Shown here: piece by piece, positions 25,030 to 33,451 of the stretch
How the letters are laid out: every line of letters begins with the position of its first letter
Position numbering within the stretch: position 1 is the first letter of the stretch
The notes under the pieces: model-generated
Databases searched by the model: none
The model's input: only the letters and a program-made list of their open reading frames with translations
Told to the model about the DNA's origin: nothing
Assembly: GCA_023393475.1 (NCBI GenBank)
Contig: JAEWLC010000077.1
Span: 1 to 60,293, forward strand
Source: Pseudomonadota bacterium
GTDB taxonomy: Bacteria > Pseudomonadota > Alphaproteobacteria > Rhizobiales > Devosiaceae
Reading direction: 5' to 3'
DNA length: 60,293 bases
Made by a program: the position numbers and the translations under genes

Positions 25030-25581
25030 ATGGGTAAGGGCGGCTACCTGGGGGGCAGCACGATCATCGGGCCTTGGTCATCTGACTGGTTTGGCAATCG
25101 TGACCGGCCTTCAACCACGACAAGGGAAAAAAAGAAGACGGGTCGTACCTCGTCTGCAACCTCGCCTCGCGCCCCCAAACCCAAGAAAGCCAAAAAGCTT
25201 TCTGGCGTGGTGACCAAGCAGCAGCGCCATGCAGAGGCCACTGCAGCGAAGCGAGAAAAACGACAGCAGCAGGCCAAGCAGAGAGCCAAGGCCGCAGAGC
25301 TGTCAGCGCTCCGTCAGGCGAGGGCCAAGGAAGAAGCCGCCGAGAAGAAGGCTAAGGCAGCGGTCGCGGCAAAGGCCCGTCGGCAGAGCGCAGTGGTTGC
25401 CTCCCGGATCATTCCGAGAGTGCCTCAGCAAGGGGAGGTAGCGGTATTCACGCAGCGCAAGCGCACCCGCGTCCCGGAAGTTGAGGTCCACACGACGAGT
25501 GGGCGAAGGATCAAGATCGAGACTTCGGTTGCGTCGCGGGCCAAGGGGCCTCGTCCAGGGGCGTCGTCCTCAAAACCGTAG
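25030..25581 (+). CDS. Lys/Ala-rich coiled-coil protein, unknown
   Basis: A 183-residue very basic protein. The ATG at 25030 follows a GGGGGGG tract that may act as a ribosome site and gives a start MGKGGYLGGSTIIGPWSSDW that looks like a true N-terminus, with a short Gly/Trp segment. Residues about 40-150 form a Lys/Ala/Gln/Arg-rich helix expected to be a coiled coil. A PRVPEVEVHTTSGRRIKIE beta-like end follows. It could bind nucleic acid. The function is unknown, and the low-complexity composition makes homology hard to judge. Confidence 0.5.
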   Translation: MGKGGYLGGSTIIGPWSSDWFGNRDRPSTTTREKKKTGRTSSATSPRAPKPKKAKKLSGVVTKQQRHAEATAAKREKRQQQAKQRAKAAELSALRQARAKEEAAEKKAKAAVAAKARRQSAVVASRIIPRVPQQGEVAVFTQRKRTRVPEVEVHTTSGRRIKIETSVASRAKGPRPGASSSKP

Positions 25582-25678
25582 GTGGCACGGGGTCCATCAC
25601 GGGTGCTCCTATGGGAGCAGTAGTGGGTCGAACCCGCTGGAGCTGAATGTCTACAAGTGGAAGTAGTTGTGGGGCAGG

Positions 25679-26185
25679 ATGGCATTCGCAGAGGTTGAGC
25701 GGCTGGTTACCGACCTACTTGGAACCGGCGCGATGCGCGATGATACGGCGGCGGACCTCCATCGCTTTCTGGCAGAGGCCCGTGCAGGTCAGCTTCACTT
25801 GGACGACCTGGCTTACATCCGAGGGCTACATTCCAGGTTAGTTGGAACGAAGCCAGCAGGCGGGGGGTCAAGCTCGCCCCACGATGGGCCGAAGGTCGAC
25901 AATCCTGTCAGCGTGCTTGATCAGTTGAAGTCGGCCAACGCTACGGTTGCCGCACTTCGCCAGAAGTTGGCCTTGGCGCAAAAGACAATCTTGGAGTTGG
26001 AGCATAAGCTCGCCAACGCTGCCAGTGAGGACCGCGGAGACGACCGTAAGTTCCAAGACATCAAGAAGCGGTTCGCCAAGCGCTACCACCCCAACGCGAT
26101 AGGCACTACCGGGATGGAGGCAGCAGTTCGCGCGGAGGTGTTCAAGGAGTTTTGGGCAGAGATCGCGGACGTGGAAAAGTCGTAG
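25679..26185 (+). CDS. Unknown island protein with coiled coil and a J-domain-like end
   Basis: A 168-residue protein. An acidic helical N-terminus is followed by a Gly/Ser linker near residue 62, a leucine-rich coiled coil (about 75-115, with TVAALRQKLALAQKTILELE), and a C-terminal segment IKKRFAKRYHPNAIGTTGME with a following helix. This last segment looks like helices II and III of a J domain, but the key HPD is HPN, so stimulation of Hsp70 is doubtful. The ATG at 25679 has GGGGCAGG before it. It may be an adaptor protein; the resemblance is by eye only. Confidence 0.5.
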   Translation: MAFAEVERLVTDLLGTGAMRDDTAADLHRFLAEARAGQLHLDDLAYIRGLHSRLVGTKPAGGGSSSPHDGPKVDNPVSVLDQLKSANATVAALRQKLALAQKTILELEHKLANAASEDRGDDRKFQDIKKRFAKRYHPNAIGTTGMEAAVRAEVFKEFWAEIADVEKS

Positions 26186-26210
26186 GTGCTTTGCGGCAGA
26201 AAGACAGAAC

Positions 26211-26483
26211 ATGACCAAACTCACCCGTCGCGCCAAGTTCGTCGAAGCGCGAGCGAGTAACGGCTTTTTCCACGGCACGCGCGAAAACAAGGGGTTGTCT
26301 CAACGGGACAAGCTGGAAGAGAGCATCCTCAACCTCGCAAGTGCGTTAGGCCTGACGACCGTGGAGCGAGGCGAGGCTCAATCTGGAACCCTGTACGCCT
26401 ATGAAGGGCAACCGTTCCAGAGTGCGTCAAACACCATTGTCTCTTTGTCCCGCGAAGTTCTGCAGCGCAATGCCAGACGCTAG
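26211..26483 (+). CDS. Small unknown protein at the right end of the island
   Basis: A 90-residue protein that begins MTKLTRRAKFVEARASNGFF, with a polar middle and a basic end. No motif was recognised. It lies 25 bp after the J-like gene in the same direction and may be cotranscribed with it. It ends about 150 bp before attR. Confidence 0.45.
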   Translation: MTKLTRRAKFVEARASNGFFHGTRENKGLSQRDKLEESILNLASALGLTTVERGEAQSGTLYAYEGQPFQSASNTIVSLSREVLQRNARR

Positions 26484-26636
26484 CCCCTTGCCAACCGTTC
26501 GCCTTGCCAGGTACATCATGGTCTCGTGCTCCGGTACAAAACTATCCGGAGAGACTTGGCGGACAGCGCGACCTACTGCGTTGAAAGTAAAAGGAAACTC
26601 GACGCCCTGCGCCTGAGTTCGATTTTGTGAAGCGTG

Positions 26637-26652
26637 CCGGTCCCGGGCACCA
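26637..26652 (+). repeat. attR: second copy of the 16-bp tRNA-Phe end
   Basis: CCGGTCCCGGGCACCA is identical to 21851-21866. Twelve bases upstream, GTTCGATT (26617-26624) repeats the T-loop part of tRNA-Phe. A 24-base stretch of the tRNA end is therefore present but split by a 12-base insert. Confidence 0.85.
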
Positions 26653-26724
26653 CCATTCCCCCCAGAAATGCTGATAGCTTGACCGCCGGGCGTTGATTGC
26701 GACCGGGGTGCGGAGGCCTGTCTT

Positions 26725-27084
26725 ATGTCCGTCGTTGTGGATGAGGCATTGCAGCTGAGCCGCTTGTTTCCGCGGCCGCTGGCGGTGGGGGCGCTTGCGA
26801 TCGAGGCGGCGATGGCGCGGGAGTTCGACGACGTTGCGGCGCCGGATCGGATGCGGTGTGCGCAGGCGGCCGTCGCGACATGGGCCCATGAACTCGACAA
26901 GCGGGGCGAGCTGGCTATCGGGAACCGTGAGGCGGCCCTCCTTTACCAGATAGGGCGCCTCGCGGTGCAGGAGCTCGACCAGGGCCTGCTGCCTCGGCTG
27001 CAGGCCGCGATCGAACAGGCGATCCCACGCGCCCCCATGCCCGAGGGCGGAAATCCGCTCAGCGTCCATCCTGCACGCGCGTGA
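26725..27084 (+). CDS. Small helical protein of unknown function
   Basis: A 119-residue Ala-rich, probably all-helical protein with no signal peptide or known motif. It is the first gene after the island and has the high-GC codon use of the chromosome. It converges with the next gene, and the two coding ends overlap by 26 bp. Its composition is plausible for a real protein, but evidence for expression is only the ORF and its neighbours. Confidence 0.5.
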   Translation: MSVVVDEALQLSRLFPRPLAVGALAIEAAMAREFDDVAAPDRMRCAQAAVATWAHELDKRGELAIGNREAALLYQIGRLAVQELDQGLLPRLQAAIEQAIPRAPMPEGGNPLSVHPARA

Positions 27085-27787
27085 TAACGTAGCGGAAGAC
27101 GTATTGGCCGTTGCTGCCGCGGCAATCGCTGCGCATCGCGGCGTTGCAGCCGCGGCCGATGATCTTTTCGTTGCGCCAGGACATGCCGGGCTGCGGCAGG
27201 CGCTCGAGGAGTTCGGCCAGCGAGTAGCGGAAGATCCGGGTTCCGATCAGGTCGTGCGGACTCTTCTGTTCACAAACGACGGTATCGGGCGCCCGCAGGT
27301 CTCCGGTGGGGACCACCTGGTTGGCGCAGAAGCTCAGGAGGCCATAGGAGTCCTGTTCGTAGAGCCCCACGGTGAAGGCGAACGGAGCCGACGCGCCGGC
27401 GTCGTCGCACTTCCAGCGGTAGTCGAAGATCGCAACCTCGTCGACGGCAGGGAGTATGCACCTTGCGTCGGGGTGATACGGCATGGGACCGCCGCTGCTC
27501 GATATGTGGCTCTCCTCCTCGCTGACAAGCGTGTACTCGTCGGTGCGGAAGATGGTCACGACGTCATCCCAGCCGGTCCAATCCCACCCGGTCTGGTCGC
27601 GTGCCTCGAAGTTGCCGGCCACGACCACGAAGCGCGGCCCGGGTCCGCGGACGAGTTCGACCTCGCTGCTGCCCATGTTCGGGTTGGCGACGTTGCCGGC
27701 GCCACGCGGCTGCGCAGCCACCGGCGCCGCGGCCAAGAACAGAAGCACAATTGCTGTTGTGATGTAGTTCCAGAACCGACAACTCAT
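27059..27787 (-). CDS. Exported protein of unknown function
   Basis: A 242-residue protein. The ATG at 27787 gives a signal peptide (TTAIVLLFLAAAPVAAQ); the reading frame extends upstream but without a better start. The mature part has several cysteines (CILP, KCDD, FCAN, VCEQ, GCNAAMRSDC) likely to pair in the periplasm, and aromatic-rich beta segments. No enzyme motif was recognised. It is divergent from the ABC transporter region across a 416-bp gap and overlaps the end of the previous gene. Confidence 0.68.
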   Translation of the reverse strand: MSCRFWNYITTAIVLLFLAAAPVAAQPRGAGNVANPNMGSSEVELVRGPGPRFVVVAGNFEARDQTGWDWTGWDDVVTIFRTDEYTLVSEEESHISSSGGPMPYHPDARCILPAVDEVAIFDYRWKCDDAGASAPFAFTVGLYEQDSYGLLSFCANQVVPTGDLRAPDTVVCEQKSPHDLIGTRIFRYSLAELLERLPQPGMSWRNEKIIGRGCNAAMRSDCRGSNGQYVFRYVITRVQDGR

Positions 27788-28203
27788 GGCATCCTCCCGT
27801 CCACACGGACTTGAACGCGCCACCCCGCTGGTATGTCGTCTGCCCACCAATACTGTCACGGTTGCCGGCGTTGCACAAACCCGACAGCAGAGCTGTTCGT
27901 TATCGTACGGTGATACTTCCGCGCTGCCGCCGGGAAGCCGGCGTAGGGTCAAGAAGGCGGATGGAATCCTCTTCTCTTCGTTCCATGCGGCGGAACCCCA
28001 ACCGCTTCCCTGCCCCCTGGAAATGGGTCAACGTTTGCCTTGAAAACGCACACCGGCGGATTTCGCTCAATCGGTGTGCAGGCGCAGGGCATGCAAACGA
28101 AATACGCATCCCGCATCGCGACAGGGCCCGACAGGCGCTGCCGACGGCAACGATGCAGGGCGTGCGATGGACTACCAGGGACAATCGGAAGGGACTGACC
28201 GAC
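27788..28203. other. 416-bp gap upstream of the ABC transporter operon
   Basis: This gap holds the promoters of the divergent exported-protein gene and the transporter operon. A reading frame from 27811 runs in frame into the substrate-binding protein gene, but its translation lacks protein character before the signal peptide at 28204. I see no riboswitch or clear operator. Confidence 0.5.
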
Positions 28204-29727
28204 ATGCAATTGAAACGCACGTTCGCAACCGGCCTCGGCGGCATTGCCGCTGCGGCCATCATGCTCTCGGCATTCGGCGGCGCACAGGCGCTGGCCGCTT
28301 CGCCGCGCGCGGCCGACAACAAGGTCGTGCTGATCGCGCGGCAGGATCCGGGTACGCTCGACTATGTCACGAGCGGCCTTACGGCGCTGCGCCTGTGGAT
28401 CCCGGCGAACGTCGTCGAGCCGCTGGTCTATTTCAACAAGGACGGCTCGGTTGAGCCGGGCGTCGCCGAGTCCTGGACCATTTCGGACGACAAGCTGACC
28501 TACGAGTTCAAGATCCGGAAGACCAACTTCTCGGACGGCACCCCGGTGACCGTCGAGGACGTGATCTACTCGCTCAACACCATGAAGGCCTCGCCGGTCG
28601 TCAACAACTCGTCGGCCTACAACGCTGTCACGGCCATCGAGAAGGTCGACGACTCGACCGTCAAGGTGACGCTGTCGCAGCCGAGCCAGAACTTCTGGCG
28701 CGGCATGGGCTCGGTCGCCGGCCTGATCCAGCCCGAGCATGCCGCCGGCTCGATCGCCACCAACCCGATCGGTACCGGCCCGTATGTGCTGAAGTCCTAC
28801 ACCACGAACTCGACCTTCGAGTTCGAGGCCAACCCGAACTACTGGGGTACGAAGCCTGCGATCACCTCGGCAACCGTGCGCATCGTGACGGACGGTACCG
28901 CCGGCCTCAATGCGCTCGAAGCCGGCGAAGTCGACGCCGTTCCGGTGATCACCATCGACCTCTGGGAACAGCTGACCAAGCGCGAACTCGACAAGAAGTA
29001 CACGCTGGTCACGTACCCGCAGATCGGCGAGCCGACCTATGCGGTGTTCAACCAGAAGCTCGACCCGGAACTGCGCAAGGCCCTCGCGGCGACGCTCGAC
29101 CGCCAGTCGTTCAACGACGCGTTCGGCGCGGCATGGGGCGCCGAGAACACCTGCACCTTTGCACTGCCTAACCAGCCCTGGTACGAGGCCGAAAGCGCCG
29201 AGAGCTGCCCGTATCCGTTCGATTTCGAGAAGGCCATGGCGGCGGCTCCTGCATTCGCCTCGACCCCGCTCGAATACGCTTCGCTGAGCGACGTGCCTGA
29301 TCTCTCGCTGCCGGCGGACATCATGGTGCCGTCGATGCAGGGCGCCGGCTTCAACGTCACCCGCAACGCGATCGACCTGGCGCGCTACAGCCAGCTGATC
29401 TTCCAGGGCCGTCCGCCCCAGTTCGACATCACCGTGATGTCGGGCGACGCCGAGCCGACCCAGTGGGCCTGCCCCACCCCGGACAAGGCCGGCTGGAGCA
29501 CCTACTGCAGCCCCGAGTACACCCAGGCGCTGAGCGACGCGGACAAGGCTACCTCGGACGAGGAATACCTCGCCAAGATGAAGGAAGCCGCCAAAATCCT
29601 GCGTGACGATGCCGTCATCGTGCCGCTGATCGCCAAGAAGGGCGTGGGCCTGTTCGACGCCGAGCTGAAGGGCTTCCTCGAGCCGCGCGTTCTCGTCGCA
29701 ATCGAGATCGGCAAGCTGCACTGGTAA
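28204..29727 (+). CDS. ABC transporter substrate-binding protein, family 5 (peptide/opine type)
   Basis: A 507-residue periplasmic binding protein. The ATG at 28204 starts a signal peptide (TGLGGIAAAAIMLSAFGGAQ) cleaved near ALAA. Family 5 features are the early LVYFNKDGSVEPGVAESW segment, TYEFKIRKTNFSDGTPVTVEDV, and TNPIGTGPYVLKSY. It delivers an oligopeptide, opine or similar small molecule to the permeases that follow. It is first in a long coupled operon with two permeases, two ATPases and catabolic genes. The ligand is unknown; the enzyme set downstream suggests an N-acylated or amino-sugar-like compound. Confidence 0.93.
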   Translation: MQLKRTFATGLGGIAAAAIMLSAFGGAQALAASPRAADNKVVLIARQDPGTLDYVTSGLTALRLWIPANVVEPLVYFNKDGSVEPGVAESWTISDDKLTYEFKIRKTNFSDGTPVTVEDVIYSLNTMKASPVVNNSSAYNAVTAIEKVDDSTVKVTLSQPSQNFWRGMGSVAGLIQPEHAAGSIATNPIGTGPYVLKSYTTNSTFEFEANPNYWGTKPAITSATVRIVTDGTAGLNALEAGEVDAVPVITIDLWEQLTKRELDKKYTLVTYPQIGEPTYAVFNQKLDPELRKALAATLDRQSFNDAFGAAWGAENTCTFALPNQPWYEAESAESCPYPFDFEKAMAAAPAFASTPLEYASLSDVPDLSLPADIMVPSMQGAGFNVTRNAIDLARYSQLIFQGRPPQFDITVMSGDAEPTQWACPTPDKAGWSTYCSPEYTQALSDADKATSDEEYLAKMKEAAKILRDDAVIVPLIAKKGVGLFDAELKGFLEPRVLVAIEIGKLHW

Positions 29728-29804
29728 GCAGCACTTGAACTCGCGGGCCGGCAGCGTAACGCTGGCGGCCTGCACGCCTTTCTAGTCTTACGGGGGTTGG
29801 CGAC

Positions 29805-30752
29805 ATGGCGATCTATCTGCTGCGCAAGCTCGCGTTCTTCATCGGCGCGGTGTTCGTCGCGTCGATCGCCATTTTCCTGCTCATTCGCGCCGCCGGCGGC
29901 AACGTGGCCGCGATTGTCCTCGGCAAGGACGCGACCGCCGAAGCGATCAACGCGCTGGCGACCGCCTACGGGCTCGATCGCCCGCTTTTCGTCCAGTATT
30001 TCGACTGGATCTTCAAGATGCTGTCGGGCGACCTCGGCCAATCCTTCCGCACCAAGGAAGCGGTCGGCGATCTCGTCACCAACCGGCTGAGCGTCTCTGT
30101 ACCCCTCGCCCTCTCTGGCCTGATCCTCGGGCTCATCATCGCCATCCCCGTGGGAACCATCGCGGCACGCAATGTCGGCAAGCCTTCCGGCGCCGTGCTT
30201 GCGCTGCTCAGCCAGATCGGCATCGCGGTGCCTGTGTTCTGGGCCGGCATCCTGCTTTCGGTGCTGTTCGGCGTGCGGCTCGGCTGGCTGCCTACGGGCG
30301 GCTGGGTGGACTGGTCGGAAAGCTGGATCGGCGCCATCCGCTCGCTGGTGCTGCCGGTACTGTCACTGGGCCTGATCATGGCTGCGGTGCTGAGCCGCTA
30401 CGTGCGCTCGGCCGTGCTCGACGTGATGAACCAGGACTATGTGCGCACTGCCCGCGCTGTCGGCATGACGCGGACACAGGCGCTGCTGCAGGTGGGGCTG
30501 CGCAACGCGTCGCTGCCGATCATCACCATTGTCGGCCTGCAGATCGCCGAACTGATCGGCGGCACCGTCATCATCGAGATGGTGTTCTCGCTGCCGGGGC
30601 TCAGCCGAATGATCCTCGCCAACGTGGCGGCGCGCGAGGTGATCGTGGTGCAATCGACGGTGATGCTGATCATCGTCTTCGTGATCTTCGTGAATTTCGT
30701 GGTCGACCTGCTCTACGGGCTGCTCGATCCGCGCATCCGCAACGCGGCGTGA
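29805..30752 (+). CDS. ABC transporter permease, DppB type
   Basis: A 315-residue inner-membrane permease with about six transmembrane segments. The first is at residues 8-28. The EAA-type coupling loop is near YVRTARAVGMTRTQALLQVGLRNA. Its GGTVIIEMVFSLPGL segment is typical of DppB/OppB proteins. It pairs with the next permease to form the channel and is the second gene of the transporter operon. Confidence 0.94.
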   Translation: MAIYLLRKLAFFIGAVFVASIAIFLLIRAAGGNVAAIVLGKDATAEAINALATAYGLDRPLFVQYFDWIFKMLSGDLGQSFRTKEAVGDLVTNRLSVSVPLALSGLILGLIIAIPVGTIAARNVGKPSGAVLALLSQIGIAVPVFWAGILLSVLFGVRLGWLPTGGWVDWSESWIGAIRSLVLPVLSLGLIMAAVLSRYVRSAVLDVMNQDYVRTARAVGMTRTQALLQVGLRNASLPIITIVGLQIAELIGGTVIIEMVFSLPGLSRMILANVAAREVIVVQSTVMLIIVFVIFVNFVVDLLYGLLDPRIRNAA

Positions 30753-30762
30753 GGGAGCGCCG

Positions 30763-31638
30763 ATGACCGATACCGCTGCCCCTCTACTCGCCACGCCGAA
30801 GCGCCACCGCCCCCGGCTCGACCTCAACGCCTCGCTCGTCGTCGGGCTCGTGCTGACGCTCGGCTTTCTCGCCGTGGCGGTGATCTCATTCTTCTGGCTG
30901 CCGTCGAACCCGAACATTCCCAATATCAAGGCGCGCATGATGCCGCCGTTCTCGCCCGACCACTGGCTCGGCACCGACGGGCTTGGCCGCGATATCATCG
31001 CGCAGCTGATGGTGGGCGCCCGAACCTCGATCCTCGTCGGCGCGGGCGGCGCTTCGATCGCGCTGCTGCTCGGCACGATCACCGGGCTGGTGGCGGCGGC
31101 CTATGGCAAGTTCGCGGACGAATTCATCTCGCGCGGCGCCGACATCATGCTGTCGATCCCCGGCATGGTGACGGCACTGGTGCTGGCGGCGACGATGGGA
31201 TCGGGCGCGCTTACCACCATCCTCGCGCTCGCTGCGTTCTTCACCCCATCGTTCACGCGGGTAATCCGATCGGCGGCGATGGGCGTGCTGCAGGAGGACT
31301 TCATCACCTCGGCCAAGCTGTATGGCCGGGGCAAGCTGTTCATCCTCGCGCGCCATGTAATCCCCAATATCGCCGGCGTCATGATCGTCCAGTTCACCCT
31401 CTTTTTTGCCGCCGGCATCCTTACCGAGGCAGGCCTTTCGTATCTCGGTGTGGGCGTGACGCGGCCGTCGATCTCGTGGGGGATGATGCTCAACGAGGCG
31501 CAGCAGACCGTCGGCATTTCCTCGCCGCTCGCCATCTGGCCCGGCCTTGCCATCGTCTTCGTCGTGCTCGGCCTCAACCTCCTCGGTGACGGGTTGCGCG
31601 ATGTGCTCGATCCCAAGCTGAAGCGGAGGAGCGCATGA
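30763..31638 (+). CDS. ABC transporter permease, DppC type
   Basis: A 291-residue inner-membrane permease. The N-terminal membrane segment and the HWLGTDGLGRDIIAQLMVGARTS region are diagnostic of DppC/OppC. The EAA loop reads DFITSAKLYGRGKLFILARH, and the C-terminal end GDGLRDVLDPKLKRR is typical. It overlaps the ATPase that follows by 4 bp and starts 10 bp after the DppB-type gene. Confidence 0.94.
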   Translation: MTDTAAPLLATPKRHRPRLDLNASLVVGLVLTLGFLAVAVISFFWLPSNPNIPNIKARMMPPFSPDHWLGTDGLGRDIIAQLMVGARTSILVGAGGASIALLLGTITGLVAAAYGKFADEFISRGADIMLSIPGMVTALVLAATMGSGALTTILALAAFFTPSFTRVIRSAAMGVLQEDFITSAKLYGRGKLFILARHVIPNIAGVMIVQFTLFFAAGILTEAGLSYLGVGVTRPSISWGMMLNEAQQTVGISSPLAIWPGLAIVFVVLGLNLLGDGLRDVLDPKLKRRSA

Positions 31639-32618
31639 CCGCCCCCGCAATAGAAGTCCGCGACCTCACCGTCGGCAATGGCGTCGTCAGCGCCGTGCGC
31701 GGCGTCTCGTTCTCGATCCCGCCCGGCGGCCGCATGGGCCTCGTGGGCGAAAGCGGCTCGGGTAAATCGATGACGGCGCTTGCCCTGATGGGCCTGTTGC
31801 CGATGGGCTGGGGCACGCAGGGCGCGGTTCTGCACGATGGCGTCGACCTCGTGACGCAGTCGGACAAGGCCTTCGCCAACCGCCGCGGCCGCACCATCTC
31901 GATGGTGTTCCAGGACCCGCTCTCGTCGCTCAACCCGGTGCGCCGCGTGGGCGACCAGATCAGCTGGGTGATCCGCAAGCATACCGGCGCCGACAAGAGG
32001 ACCGCCGAGCAGCAGACGATCGAGCTGATGGCGCAGATGAAGCTGCCGAGGCCCGAACAGCTGGTGCGCGCCTACCCGCACGAGATTTCGGGCGGCCAGC
32101 GCCAGCGCATCATGATCGCCATGGCGCTCGCCTGCTACCCGCAACTGATCATCGCCGACGAGCCGACGACGGCGCTCGACGTGACGGTGCAGAAGCAGGT
32201 GCTGCGACTGCTCAACGGCGCGGTGGAAGAACGTGGCTCGGCGCTGCTGATGATCACCCACGACCTGCCCATCATCGCGGCCATGTGCGACACGGTAGCG
32301 GTGATGTATGCGGGCCGCATCGTCGAGATGGGGCCGGTGCAGGAGGTGTTCCGTAACCCGCGCCACCACTACACGCGCGGCCTGCTCGACAGCCAGCCGA
32401 CCATGGACAACATCGCGCTCGACGGAACGTCGCGGCTTGTTTCGATTCCCGGCATGGTGCCGCCGCTGCATGACCTGCCGACCGGCTGCGCCTTCAATCC
32501 GCGCTGCCCGGCCGCTACCGACAAGTGCCGTGCAGAGATGCCGGAACTGACCGGCGATACGCTGAAGTCGGCGTGCTGGCATCCGGTGGCGGCTTCGAAC
32601 GAGGTGGCTGCGCAATGA
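31635..32618 (+). CDS. ABC transporter ATPase, DppD type
   Basis: A 327-residue cytoplasmic ATPase with Walker A GESGSGKS, the ABC signature SGGQRQRIMIAMAL, Walker B LIIADEPTTALD, and the C-terminal oligopeptide-transporter segment GCAFNPRCPAATDKC, whose cysteines can bind an iron-sulfur cluster in some relatives. It overlaps the permease before it and the second ATPase after it (ATGA), so all are translationally coupled. Confidence 0.95.
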   Translation: MTAPAIEVRDLTVGNGVVSAVRGVSFSIPPGGRMGLVGESGSGKSMTALALMGLLPMGWGTQGAVLHDGVDLVTQSDKAFANRRGRTISMVFQDPLSSLNPVRRVGDQISWVIRKHTGADKRTAEQQTIELMAQMKLPRPEQLVRAYPHEISGGQRQRIMIAMALACYPQLIIADEPTTALDVTVQKQVLRLLNGAVEERGSALLMITHDLPIIAAMCDTVAVMYAGRIVEMGPVQEVFRNPRHHYTRGLLDSQPTMDNIALDGTSRLVSIPGMVPPLHDLPTGCAFNPRCPAATDKCRAEMPELTGDTLKSACWHPVAASNEVAAQ

Positions 32619-33451
32619 CCGTGACCGCGTTCCCCAGCGATGTCCGGCCGCTGCTCGAAGTGCGGCAGCTCAACCAGGAGTACAAGCTGCGCCGGCAGAA
32701 GCTGTTTGCGCCCAAGCCGATCCTGAAGGTGTTGCAGGACATCGATTTTGCCGTGCGGCCCGGCGAAGCGGTGGGACTGGTGGGCGAGTCCGGCTCGGGC
32801 AAGACCACCCTCACCCGTATGCTGACGGGCGTCGAGAAGCCGCATGACGGGCAGGTGCTCTATGACGGGGCCGATGTCTGGTCCGGCACCGAGGAACAGC
32901 GCAGGCCGTTCCGCCGCTCGGTGCAGGTGGTGCTGCAGAATCCGCGCTCCTCGCTCGATCCGCGCATGCGCGTCGGCACCGCCCTGCTCGAGCCGCTGCG
33001 CAGCCTCAGGATCGAGGGCGACCATGCGGCGCGCGTCCATGAAGTGCTCGACCAGGTCGGGCTGCAGAGGAGTGCGCTCGAGCGTTTCCCGCACGAGTTC
33101 TCAGGCGGCCAGCTGCAGCGCATCGCCATCGCCCGCGCCCTGATGCCCAATCCGCGCGTGCTGATCGCCGACGAACCGGTGTCGGCGCTCGATGTGTCAA
33201 TCCAGGCGCAGGTGCTGAACCTGCTCAAGGACCTCGTCGGCGAGCTCGGTCTCAGCCTCGTCTTCATCGCGCACGACCTGTCGGTCGTCGCCTACACCAC
33301 CAGCAAGGTTTACGTTATGTCCGCAGGCCGTATCGTCGAAGTCGGCAAGCCGCTCGACCTGTTTCGCAACCCCCAGGCCGAGGCGACGCAGAACCTCGTC
33401 GGGGCGGTGCTGAGTGTCGAGAGCGGCCTCGCCGGGAACGCCCTCGCATGA
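32615..33451 (+). CDS. ABC transporter ATPase, DppF type
   Basis: A 278-residue cytoplasmic ATPase. The ATG at 32615 overlaps the DppD stop; an earlier in-frame start would lie inside that gene. It has Walker A GESGSGKT, the signature SGGQLQRIAIARAL, and Walker B VLIADEPVSALD. It forms a heterodimer with the DppD-type ATPase to drive uptake. Its stop overlaps the SDR start (ATGA). Confidence 0.94.
   Translation: MTVTAFPSDVRPLLEVRQLNQEYKLRRQKLFAPKPILKVLQDIDFAVRPGEAVGLVGESGSGKTTLTRMLTGVEKPHDGQVLYDGADVWSGTEEQRRPFRRSVQVVLQNPRSSLDPRMRVGTALLEPLRSLRIEGDHAARVHEVLDQVGLQRSALERFPHEFSGGQLQRIAIARALMPNPRVLIADEPVSALDVSIQAQVLNLLKDLVGELGLSLVFIAHDLSVVAYTTSKVYVMSAGRIVEVGKPLDLFRNPQAEATQNLVGAVLSVESGLAGNALA

Larger units (their letters stand above)
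21851..26652. mobile_element. Small genomic island integrated in tRNA-Phe
   Basis: About 4.8 kb between two identical 16-bp copies of the tRNA-Phe 3' end. It contains a truncated tyrosine integrase next to the tRNA, a serine recombinase, a HEPN-like gene and several genes of unknown function, with less GC-biased codon use than its surroundings by eye. Core genes of ordinary composition resume outside it. The integrase lacks its catalytic half, so the island is probably no longer able to excise by itself. Confidence 0.85.

Noticed and set aside
27811..28203. Apparent N-terminal extension of the substrate-binding protein
   Set aside because: The true start at 28204 gives a normal signal peptide; the sequence before it has no protein character.
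27949..29775. A 608-residue minus-strand reading frame opposite the substrate-binding protein gene
   Set aside because: It is rich in Arg, Gly, Ala and His with no motif, and the plus strand encodes a clear family 5 binding protein. In such GC-rich DNA the opposite frame stays open by codon bias.
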